Below, in pieces: positions 47,076-57,600 of a DNA stretch of 64,000 nucleotides. The stretch's first letter is position 1. Every line of letters begins with the position of its first letter. The notes below the pieces were generated by a model. That model saw only the letters and a list, made by a program, of their open reading frames with translations. It had not been told where the DNA came from and did not search any database. Both the position numbers and the translations under genes were made by a program. This stretch comes from Cyclina sinensis. Its lineage: Eukaryota; Mollusca; Bivalvia; Venerida; Veneridae. Where the stretch lies: contig JAAONU010000009.1 of NCBI GenBank assembly GCA_012932295.1, positions 7,109,535 through 7,173,534 of the forward strand, read 5' to 3'.

Positions 47076-47522
47076 ATGATCATTATGTGTGATGTATTGT
47101 TAAGGAATACAAATTAAAATATTAAAACTAAATATTTGTGTATACATATTTCTAGTAACTTTTTAATAACATTCTTTCTTCAATGAGAACTTTCTAATAC
47201 AACAAAATATTGGAAAACAATAGCTGCAAAGTATAGGAAAATTAACATGAGGTTCTAAATCGAATCAAATAGAATGTTTTTAAACGGTCACATTGTATAC
47301 ATTCCAAGCACCAATAAGAAATGAACATTTCACAACTGCGCACTTGCGCAAGGTACATTTCCGTTTTCCGGCAAAGACTATTGGGCAATATGCGTATGTA
47401 CTTATTCATAAGTACCGCCCTAGAAACATACATATATCTTCATAGACTACAAATTCCAAGGTCTTAAAGGCATTTCCAGTGTTCGAAAGATTTCAGTGCG
47501 ATTTTGTCACAACCAGTTTTAA

Positions 47523-47675
47523 TTTGTTTCGGGTTGGCTGATTTTTCACTATTTGTTTCGGGTTGGCTGATTTTTCACTATTTGTTTCGGGTTGGCTGAT
47601 TTTTCACTATTTGTTTCGGGTTGGCTGATTTTTCACTATTTGTTTCGGGTTGGCTGATTTTTGACTATTTGTTTC
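47523..47675. repeat. 29-bp minisatellite just upstream of the GPCR
   Basis: Five nearly identical units of TTTGTTTCGGGTTGGCTGAT plus TTTTCACTA. The array ends about 50 bases before the start codon, so it is probably in the 5' UTR or core promoter. Confidence 0.92.
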
Positions 47676-47727
47676 GTTAAAGAGCTATCAAAGACCATTT
47701 TCACAGAGACAACTAACAATTTATAAG

Positions 47728-48978
47728 ATGCAAAGCGTGAATATGTCCGTAGGCGTCGGTTCGACAAAACATCCTTTGGTTACTGACGACCACTTGCTAA
47801 CGGACACCACGGACAGGTCTTCGTCTTCGAACTTTCTTGGAAAATTTATTGTGGATGATTATATGGACTTTTTATATGATTTATTTGGAAATGTAACGAC
47901 AGTGAATGATGATATTGAGCTACCAGTTAGCAACAAAGAAAAGGTCAACTTAGATACACCCATGTGGTTTCTGTTAGTTAACTTTACTAATTTCATGTAT
48001 TATGCCACACCCATACTGGCGATAATATCCTTTCTCGGCAACACCACAGTGCTTTTGGTTGTACTTCAGAAGAAGAACAGAACATTTTCCACTTCTGTAT
48101 ATATTGCTTCACTAGCTGCTGCCGATTTACTTGTCAACTGTGGTGTGGATTTTCAGAACTGGCTCGTGATAAACGGCTTCATCCTGGACGGCTATTCGCA
48201 TCTGGACTGTAGGTTAAGAACATTGATACCAATCACAGGAACATTTGCATCGGTTTGGTCGCTGTGTGCTGTGGCCATCGAGAGAGCAATCAGTGTGTTA
48301 CTACCACACAAGGTTAAATACATCTGTACCTGGAGTTCCGCTAAAACTACCGTTGCACTGGTGTGGCTTATCAGTTTCATGTTTTCAGCTTATAATTCAT
48401 TTGTACTCTACTTTTTTAAAGAGGTAGTTCATGGTGCTGTTATTTCGAAGTGCATTGTCAAGGAAGAATTTGCCTACTTTAACAGAAGATATTTCTCAAA
48501 CATTTATATATTTGTGACATTCCTAGGTCCTCTCTTGTTGATATTGACAAGCACAATCTTAATAGCTTCAGTTTTAATTACTAAACGTGTCAGTAAAATA
48601 TCTGGTAAAAATCTACGAACTCCCGTTACAATCACCCTCCTCAAGGTCAACATACTGTTTCTGATTACGTTTACACCTCATTCCGTGTATGCTTTACTAA
48701 GTTCCATCAGCTTTTTTGGAGATAGCATTAGATTTGATTTTGAATCATATAAACGGTATTTGCAGGGAGTGACTTTGCAGAATATTTCTTTATTTCTTAT
48801 CAGTTTGAATAGTACCATGCACGTGTTTGTCTACTTCTTCAGTAGCTCGAAGTTTAGGGCCGATTTTGCGAACTTATTTCGACTGTCAAGGGCAAGGTCA
48901 AGGGCTAAGTCAAGCACCAAGATCACGGTTGCAACGGATAAAGAGAATAGCAAAAAGTCAGATGATACCTTGCTATAA
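47728..48978 (+). CDS. Intronless class A (rhodopsin-like) GPCR, orphan
   Basis: A 416-residue seven-helix receptor. The long N-terminus (about 85 residues) has glycosylation sites (NVT at 55, NFT at 85). TM1 carries GN (104-105), TM2 LAAAD (D133), and C161 with C242 can form the TM3-ECL2 disulfide. TM3 ends ERA (185-187) in place of DRY. TM6 reads TFTP (314-317) in place of CWxP. TM7 reads NSTMHVFVY (361-369), so NPxxY is HVFVY. The tail is basic and serine-rich with no clear palmitoylated cysteine. It is intact with no introns. The overall pattern resembles the peptide-receptor-like orphan GPCRs expanded in molluscs, and the ligand is unknown. The start at 47728 is the first in-frame ATG; M6 is an alternative. 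Confidence 0.9.
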   Translation: MQSVNMSVGVGSTKHPLVTDDHLLTDTTDRSSSSNFLGKFIVDDYMDFLYDLFGNVTTVNDDIELPVSNKEKVNLDTPMWFLLVNFTNFMYYATPILAIISFLGNTTVLLVVLQKKNRTFSTSVYIASLAAADLLVNCGVDFQNWLVINGFILDGYSHLDCRLRTLIPITGTFASVWSLCAVAIERAISVLLPHKVKYICTWSSAKTTVALVWLISFMFSAYNSFVLYFFKEVVHGAVISKCIVKEEFAYFNRRYFSNIYIFVTFLGPLLLILTSTILIASVLITKRVSKISGKNLRTPVTITLLKVNILFLITFTPHSVYALLSSISFFGDSIRFDFESYKRYLQGVTLQNISLFLISLNSTMHVFVYFFSSSKFRADFANLFRLSRARSRAKSSTKITVATDKENSKKSDDTLL

Positions 48979-49113
48979 TCTGGTAACAATATCGAAGAAT
49001 CTAATCATAGGGTCTATTTAGTGAAAGTTAGAAACTAACTTTAAAACTTTAAACTATATGAACTACTAGGAGTGAGCGTATACACTGACTCGGTGTCAGT
49101 CTGTTCTTTAATG

Positions 49114-49248
49114 CAATTGCATTTACGTAGGTTATTTGCATGTACGTAGGTAATTTGCATTTACGTAGGTAATTTGCATTTACGTAGGTTATTTGCATTT
49201 ACGTAGGTTATTTGCATTTACGTAGGTTATTTGCAATTGCATAGGTTA
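49114..49248. repeat. 19-bp minisatellite downstream of the GPCR
   Basis: About seven units of TTTGCATTTACGTAGGTTA, starting about 140 bases after the stop codon. Confidence 0.9.
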
Positions 49249-49780
49249 TTAACACCTATTGCACCAGTAAGAACACCTCGTTTTTTTCGAATATAACACA
49301 GATTAAATTGGCGATTTTCAGTCACAGGTTTTTACGGAAACAATCAAGTCGTTTCAAAGAGTCATACCAAACATGCTTTCATTACATTAGTTTTGGGGTA
49401 AGCAAACATTTGATCAACGTTTGAAATATGTCGGTACGTTTTGGTCAAATATTGTGATGTTTTACAAAAAGTAACGTGACAGTTTTGAAATGATTTGAAT
49501 GATTGTGATTGGAGTGATTTTTGTGGAGGATTTTTGTTTAAAAAAAACAACTGTCAGTGTTCCAAACGGACATTGTAAACTATCGAAAAGTACATGTAAA
49601 AACGAAAGAAAAAGGCAAAACTGCGTATATTAGTTAAGGAATACAATGTACCATCGAAGGAATCTTTTCGCTGCAGAGTTTGCTTTAAAAGTATTTGGCT
49701 CGTTATCGTCACGAATTAGACAGTAACCAAACGAAACCCAAGTAGCTTAATATGTACATCTATGGAACGGCATGACTGTC
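49249..49780. other. Intergenic, no gene seen
   Basis: AT-rich DNA with no recognised content. Confidence 0.4.
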
Positions 49781-49784
49781 TTAT

Positions 49785-51760
49785 TAGCTCACCTGTCACG
49801 CAGTGACAGAGTGAGCTATTAGGATACCCTTGTGTCCGGCGTCCGTCGTCCGTCCGTCGTCCGTCGTCAACATTTTCTTTAAATGACATCTCCTCCTAAA
49901 CCCCTGGCCCAATTTTAAAATAACTTCATACTAATGGTCCTTAGATGTCCCTTTACCAAGTTTGCTCAAATGGTTCCGGTCCAATGCACAATATGGCTGT
50001 GAGGCCCTAAAAGGTGTTTTTAAAATGGAAATTTCAAAAATCTTCTTGTCTGAAATAACAAGGCCCAGAGCTTTCATATTTGGTATGAAGCATCATCTAG
50101 GGGACCTCTGTCAAGTTTGCTCAAATCATGACTTCCGGGGTCAAACTGGTTCAGCCCCGGGGGTAAATAGATTTTACTTAGAATTTATATAGGAAAAACT
50201 TCAAAAATCTTCTTCTCCAGAACCACAAAGCCTGGCGCTTAGATATTTTGCATGTAGCATTAACTAGTAGACTTCTACCAAGTTTGCTCAAATCATGATC
50301 CCCGGGGTCAAGTTGATCCCGCCCGGGGGTCAGTTAATTTTATATAGAGTTTATATAGGAAAAACTTCAAAAATCTTCTTCTCCAGAACCACAAAGGCTA
50401 GAGCTTAGATATTTTGCATGTAGCATAACCAAGTAGACCTTAACCAAGTTTGCTCAAATCATGATCCCCGGGGTCAGATTGACCCCGCCCCGGGGGTCAA
50501 TTGATTTTATATAGAGTTTATATAGGAAAAACTTCAAAAATCTTCTTCTCCAGAACCACAAAGCCTGGAGCTTAGATATTTTGCATGTAGCATTACCTAG
50601 TAGACTTCTACCAAGTTTGCTCAAATCATGATCCCCGGGGTCAAGTTGACCCCGCCCGGGGGTCAATTGATTTTATATAGAGTTTATATAGGAAAAACTT
50701 CAAAAATCTTCTTCTCCAGAACCACAAAGCCTGGAGCTTAGATATTTTGCATGTAGCATTACCTAGTAGACCTTGACCAAGTTTGCTTAAATCATGATCC
50801 CCGGGGTCAAATTGACCCGCCCCATAGTCAATTCATTTTATATATAGTTTATATAGGAAAAACTTCAAAAATCTTCTTCTCCAGAACTGCAGGCCTGGAG
50901 CTTAGATATTTTGCATGTAGCATTAACTAGTAGACTTCTACCAAGTTTGCTCAAATCATGATCCCCGGGGTCAAATTGACCCCGCCTGGGGGTCAGTTGA
51001 TTTTATATAGAGTTTATATAGGAAAAACTTCAAAAAATCTTCTACTCCAGAACCAGAAAGCCTAGAGCTTAGAAATTTTGCATGTAGCATGACCTAGTAG
51101 ACCTTAACCAAGTTTGCTCAAATCATGATCCCCGGGGTCAAATTGACCCCGCCCCATAGTCAATTCATTTTATATATAGTTTATATAGCCATCTGATCTT
51201 AGTCTGCAAAGTTTGCTTCGGTCTTCCCAACTGCTGAGTTCAGTACGTACAGTCCATGGTCTGTGGATCACCTATCTTGTGTGTCATAACGTGCTCTCAA
51301 ATTCTGTACTGGTACAGAATTTACCAACACAGGTTAACTGCATACCATTATGTAACTTAAATACTGTCTCAAAATAGCATATACCCTAACACAAAAGTCA
51401 CTTCTAGACTGTACATTTCTGAAGGAAACTACCTTCAGCCAAAATGAAAACATTACACCTGTTTCAGATATCCATATTTCAATTTGTACTTCATACAATA
51501 GTTTCATGTTAACTTACAAAGAAAAAAAAAATGTATCGAAAGTCTAATGACTTTGAAATGTTAACATTTTCCATGTATTTATCATCTAGACGAAATGAGG
51601 TAAACTGGAAATTATTAAAACAGTTCATGTAAAGTTAAAACTTCACCAATCAGCAAGTGTGGACACATGCCCTTCTTTCACCAATTCTCTCCTCATTATG
51701 TCTACAATATCGTTTCATGGTCTATCAGGTGAGCGATTCAGGGCCATCATGGCCCTCTTG
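49785..51760. mobile_element. Hairpin-ended element with 168-bp tandem core
   Basis: The left end is an inverted repeat (AGCTCACCTGTCAC at 49785 / GTGACAGAGTGAGCT at 49803), followed by CCGTCGTCCGTCCGTCGTCC. Near the right end lies CAGGTGAGCGATTC, partly inverted to the left end. A perfect hairpin (GGGCCAtcaTGGCCC, 51741-51755) and CTCTTG follow. In between, about six units of 168 bp recur, each with ATATAGAGTTTATATAGGAA, CAAAAATCTTCTTCTCCAGA and CATGATCCCCGGGGTCAA. A 3' hairpin followed by a few bases recalls Helitrons, though CTTG is not the canonical CTRR. It is probably a non-autonomous pearl/HINE-type element. Confidence 0.6.
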
Positions 51761-53290
51761 TTTTTAAAAACTGTGATGATGACTAGTTACGGCTATAAAA
51801 TGTTATACGAACTGCTCAAAAAATCTGGTCCAGACAGTCTGAAATTTTTTTAAATTTTAAAAGAAATATCCATTTAATGTTCTGTTGAAATAGGACATTC
51901 TATGTCAATCTGTAATGCAGTCTCTTTTAGAAAATATACTACATTTTTGTATTGTTTTTAACAACAATGTTGTTCTGTTCAGCTTTTATTATTTCAATTT
52001 GCAAATTCATTTGATTCACTTAAGAAGTTATAGCCTCCGATCATTATGTTATTTTATTCACTGAAAATGTTGTATTGTGGAATCATTGTGTTGTCTTGTT
52101 CACAGTAAATGCAATTTTAAACTATTTTATTGTTTTATCAAATCATGATGCTGTCTTATTCAAATAAGTGATTGTTCTGTGTACAAGTGATCTCATTGTG
52201 TTATCTCATTATGTTACCTCATTATGTTGTCTCATTATGTTTAAATGAAAATTCGCTCTGTTTCACTGCACTATTGTCCTTTGAATGAAACATTTTGTTC
52301 TGTTATTCGAATGTAATATTCTATCCACTTAACGAACCACTACGAGGAATCCGATATGACCATTTTGCATAAACTATATGTCGCCGTGAACGCGGTCGTT
52401 AGGGACATCAACAAAGATTGCCTAGCAACGGGAGTTCGGGATCTCCAAAGAGTTGGGAGTCGACCATAGCATCCGCGGGAGATTATATTGAGGGACTATG
52501 ATGAGATTTTGTGCGTAACACTTGCAGTTTTTACGTAATCAAGCAACTCTCATTCATTTCTGGATAACCCTCGTACGTCAAATATATTCAGACATCAAGT
52601 TCATGTTCAAGCAGATTCCTGTACTAACCATTTTGATGACAACGACATGTATAACTCTTTCTAATTGGTTGTCACTGATAGGCATGCGCAGAAGTGGGTT
52701 GTTAACTTATTTCATTATAAATGACATTTCTTGTGCCTAAACAGGTCAAATCCTACTGAAGAAAATAATTTACGAACCGTAATTACAACGGTTGTGTAGA
52801 TGAACAGTTGCAAGGTGTGAAAACTCTAGTGTTGTTTCAGTATGATCATTTATAAAACCACTTATCAATTTTAGTTTAATTCTGTATCGATGACGTTTTA
52901 CTTGAAACTGTATATATTATGTACACGTTTGCTTGCCATGTTACACTTTGTTTTCATGCTTATATCATTCTGTACTGTACATGACGATGTACTGTGTACA
53001 AGTCTTTCAGAAATACTGTTCTGTTATGTTCTGTTCATAGTAGTATTTTCGACAGGTCAGTAGAATGTGCATATTCAGAGACAATCGATCCGTCTTAAAT
53101 TAAAAATACTGCTTTTCCTCAATATTATCACATTAAGTTTTTTTTGCTTTGTTTTTCTTTTTTTTCAGATATTTTTGTTTCTCTTTTTTCCGCCGAAGTA
53201 AGAATGTGTATAAATTTCTTTTCTTTTTTCCTATTCTCAAGATTTGCACCTAAATGTGAAACAAATAGTGAGTTCGGCATTTTCAGCTGC
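51761..53290. other. Intergenic, eroded T-rich repeats
   Basis: Between 52030 and 52250 phrases like 'ATTGTGTTGTCTTGTTCA' and 'CTCATTATGTT' recur irregularly. No gene is seen. Confidence 0.4.
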
Positions 53291-53304
53291 CCTAATTCGC
53301 ATCA

Positions 53305-53396
53305 AAACCCCGTATTCTTTCTGAAGTATAATCAAAACGCCGTATTCTTTCTGAAGTATAATCAAAACCCCGTATTCTTTCTGAAGTATAAGCCAT
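53305..53396. repeat. 30-bp repeat, three units
   Basis: CGTATTCTTTCTGAAGTATA plus ATCAAAACCC, three units. Confidence 0.9.
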
Positions 53397-55255
53397 TTTG
53401 CTATACATCTGTAATTTGTAGTTGAACATTTCATAGTTTTAGTGTTGTATTGACAGAATTCTTGGTACAATTATCGGTTGATAGAAATAGTATGTAGAGG
53501 GAAAAAACACTTACACTCTTAACCATCTGTTTGTATAAATATACATGCAGCGTGTATATTCAAAGAGACATAACCAAACATTTGGGGCAAACCATTTCCT
53601 CCAATTTAAGACAAACTCGATGCACGCCAACAATTTTTTCTTTTTTATCACTTTATTATTATTGCTACATTATTTGTATTACCTTTAGTATCATTATTTT
53701 TTTTTTTATTTTGTTATTGTTGTTGTTTTCAATTGGTCAAAATGGACAACACATTTATATTTTTAATCACAAATTTGGATATATTTTGAATTTTAACGTC
53801 TGAAATAAATAAATTTTAGCATATGAATGTGTTAGTAATATTTTTAAAGAATCAAAAGTAATTGCGGCATTCTTAATTCAAGCATTAAGTGATCTAGAAA
53901 AGACATGTTTACGAAAAAAATAAATAAATAATAGTACAGTGGCTTTTAGGTTGTTATGGATACGTGTTTTAAATATGCGTTCCAGGGCGACACGTCAACA
54001 TGTTTCAACCAGTCGAGCGGCTTTCTTTGGTTGTTAAATGTAGAAATTACCAAGGTTACGTATACAAGGCTTTGTGGTTGCTTTTTTTATTACTGTATAT
54101 GTGTGCTTATGCCAAGAATCTTACTGGTTTTATTATGACATTTTTTTGTTTACTTACTTTAAAGTAATTTGATATAATGCAACAAAAAGTGCGGGTGAGG
54201 GTTTCAGAAACTGTTGAATGTTTAAAGGCCCAGTTTCACTTACAAAGATAAAATATACGAAGATAACAGGATTTAACTATGTTACAACTGTTCTTTAAGA
54301 GAACATTAGCATTATTCAAACAGTTAAGTACATGTACGACCCCTTATCTACCAATCTGAAGGAAACACCGATGGCTGTCTTAATAAATACATCATCTAAA
54401 TGCAAAAAACTACAGTCGAATTGGTAGTCAGGAGATTCTCGGCAGGTCTAAATTTATTACAAACATATTGAATGTCTAATGTTTATATATTAATAAGTTA
54501 GATGCTCTTTTCAAAACTGATGGTCCGGATATTTCATCTTTTGTAACTTAAAAAGTGTCGATTAAAAAAATATTTGGAAGGATTTCATGTGGATTTACGA
54601 TTGATAGTATAAACTGACGGCTTGTATGGCTACGTTCCGACCTGCAAATTACATAAACTGCCGATCTGGGGCAAAAAAGACGGATCAGCGTCCGTTATTT
54701 ATAAAGGCCCTGTAACGAGCATAACTGAAAAGGGGTAATAACAGCGCGTGAGCTCGAGAACTTCCTTGTGAACACACTTTTTTGCTCTCGTTAAAACATA
54801 GGCAAAACGGGCAAAAACAAGCGATTTTATGCTAGAATAATGACTTAAGCACTGCAATCACAAACACAAATAAATCTTGTAACCATTTTCAAATTTATTT
54901 GTTGTTGTTGTTGTTCTTGTTTTTGGACATTATTTTTTCTCTGGGACATGTATGGTAAAAAGCAAAAGCACTCCAAGTATGGAAATGAAATAAAATGCTT
55001 CTTTCTCAACCAAAATAAGTAGTATACAGTGGTTACAGATATGATACAGGAGGAGGAGAGGCAAGCATTTGTTGTTGTTGTTCTTTTTTTTTTTAGTCAA
55101 AATAAAGAGTTGTTCTTGTTGAATCATGTTGATTAAGCCGATAAGAAAAAGTTTAATTGTTGAATTTTCATTATTTTGATGTTGTTTATTTCATCTACAT
55201 TAATGTATTCCATTAGATATTTCAACGTCTATAAACATGCACGTTATCACAAGAA
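53397..55255. other. Intergenic, no gene seen
   Basis: AT-rich with poly-T and (TTG)n runs (for example 54898-54917 and 55068-55082). Confidence 0.4.
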
Positions 55256-55257
55256 GG

Positions 55258-55410
55258 GTTTACGCTTTCACCGCTTGATAAATGGGTGCGTTCACCCCTT
55301 GATAAATGAAGGCTTTCACCCATTGATAATGAAGGCTTTCACCCCTTGATAAATGAAGGCTTTCATCCCTTGATAAATGAAGGCTTTCACCACTTGATAA
55401 TGAAGGCAGT
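55258..55410. repeat. 24/25-bp minisatellite
   Basis: About six units of GAAGGCTTTCACCCCTTGATAA(AT). Confidence 0.88.
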
Positions 55411-55759
55411 CTTGTATACATAAGGTAAATTGGTTTGCAAATATTCAAACATAGTTTCTTCATTCTTGAGACACCTTCCATACTGGAGTAAAAACAATCA
55501 CTCGTGAATCATAAACTTCTCTCTTGTATAATATGTAACATATACATATAAGGACCCACGGTCAATGTCAAGTTCCAGAAGCTTTTCCGGATGGCTTGTA
55601 CCAAATCTCTCCTTAGAACCTAGTACATAAGATGGTAACCATGTTGTTAAATAACTTGCCCCTAAGAAAAGATCACTCCGGTTATCCGAAGAAAACGTAG
55701 TTGCTAATCTCTTGAAGACTCTAGTAATAATTATGTTTGAGTATATTTAAGCGTATTAG

Positions 55760-56290
55760 GGTGAAATTGCATAAACCTGTGCGTAGTCGGCATTGACAGT
55801 GCGGCCTTCTCTCCGGCTTCTCTCACCAGGATTACCCCCGTCGGTCCCTAAAGAAGATGAATATTTCATTTCCGCAGATCCTCTGGAGCCTTGTCCTCTT
55901 GGTTGGAGACGAATAGACTGGTCCCCTATATGTCTCTTTTGAAATTACGGAAGGGAACCAGTCTTGGAGACGAACCGAAGACTGCTGCTTAGTTTCTGGG
56001 TCATAAAAATGAGGCTTCGTCTCGTTAGTTGCCTGACAGTCACAAGTCTTTCAAAAAAACTCATTCACGCAATTTTTATATGCTGCTTGCTCGGCGGAGA
56101 GGCGGCCTGGTCTTAAGTCGTCTTCAATAACTTTCCTTCCATTTCTAAACCTGTCGTCCCATTTACACACAAAAGTTCTGCTACACCGTTTAAAGGCCTC
56201 CGCAAGTGTTTTTCTTAAACCTACGCAAAACTTGATCACACACCACCCGTCCACGTCAATGTTTTAGTCTTCATATTAACCAGAGTACAA
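55760..56290 (-). pseudogene. Decayed mariner-type transposase
   Basis: On the minus strand an HTH segment reads VIKFCVGLRKTLAEAFKRC, then FVCKWDDRFRNGRKVIEDDL and RPGR, the classic paired-HTH of mariner transposases. Further along come FYDPETKQQSSV and RTVNADYAQVY, both typical of the mariner catalytic region, in order and in other frames. The segments between are shortened and frameshifted. It belongs to a different superfamily branch from the Tc1 relics at 33 and 41 kb. Confidence 0.75.
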
Positions 56291-56844
56291 CTTCTGTTTT
56301 TGTGCCAAAAACAGATGACAATTTTGTCGGAAATGACGTTGAGACGTTGAAGAAACGTCATCTGATTTCATGCCAAAATCGAAGACTCTTTGTATTCATT
56401 TTTGTTGAATCCATCAGACTTGTGAGGACCTTACTAGAAAACACAGTTTCCTTCTGTACAAAGCTCGTGAACTAGTCCGCTCCCGACATCTGTTAGGTGC
56501 ATTATTTTCGGATGGCTCCATTATTGCGGAATAAATTAACAAGAACAAAATTGATAAAATTTCCTGTGAAGTTTGGAATCGGTATAATCGACTTTCTTGA
56601 TACATGTAATTGTTTTTCTGTACGTTTACATTATTTTTATAATCAATAGGCAGGTTAGTTGTGTAAAGTAACACTTCGAAGGAATGTTTGAACACTATAC
56701 TATGACACCGTGATATACTTGTCGGTAGATGACCCAGACTTAAAATGTATTTCCTAAATATAAATGACTTTGAAAAATTCTCAATTATTATATATGTTCA
56801 ATCAAATCATGGCTAAAAATGCGGCTTGTTGATTTCAACCCAAA

Positions 56845-57212
56845 CAAAAACTGAAGCCACGTTGTTTACTCTACAAAACGAAACTGAAACCATGTTGTTT
56901 ACTCTACAAAACAAAACTGAAGTCACATTGTTTACTCTACAAAACGAAACTGAAACCACGTGGTTTACTCTACAAAACAAAACTGAAGCCACGTTGTTTA
57001 CTCTACAAAAAGAAACTGAAACCAGGTGGTTTACTCTACAAAGCGAAACTGAAACCACGTGGTTTACTCTACAGAACAAAACTGAAACCACGTGGTTTAC
57101 TCTACAAAACAAAACTGAAACCACGTTGTTTACTCTACAAAACGAAACTGAAACCACGTGGTTTACTATACAAAACAAAACTGAAGCCACGTTGTTTACT
57201 CTACAAAACAAA
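56845..57212. repeat. 30-bp minisatellite
   Basis: About twelve units of GTTTACTCTACAAAACGAAA plus CTGAAACCAC. Being 10 codons long it is open on both strands. Its right end runs in frame into a LINE fragment. Confidence 0.9.
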
Positions 57213-57600
57213 GTTGACAAACCAAATTTAGTTTTTAACAATGTTAATGTGAAATTTGTACATTGTCACAAACACATTGTATTAACTATAAGCCCTGACG
57301 GAAAGTGGCACGAACATATAAAAAACTTATGAGAAATTTAAAATTTTCATTACAAGGACAAACACTCAATCAAGTTTATGAGTTTTTCAACGACCTGTTC
57401 TAGAATATATGTCAATTGTTTTGGACGGCTGTACAAATTACGAAAAAGATACTGTTGATAATATTGAAATTGAGGCAGCATTGGCCTAACCAGGTCTGTA
57501 TCACTCAAAGATCTGTTTTCAGAAATAGACTGACTCTCATTATCAGACCGCAGTATATTCCAGAAATTAATATAATTTACACAGTATAAGCACTATACAT
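57213..57600 (+). pseudogene. LINE reverse-transcriptase 3' fragment
   Basis: The reading HKHIVLTISPDGKWHEHI is followed after frameshifts by RPVLEYMSIVLDGCTNYEKD, TRSVSLKDLFSEID and LSLSDR. These are consecutive blocks from the C-terminal end of non-LTR reverse transcriptases of the Jockey/CR1 type (RPxLEYxxxVWDGC). It is inactivated by stops and indels. The 5' part is replaced by the minisatellite. Confidence 0.8.
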
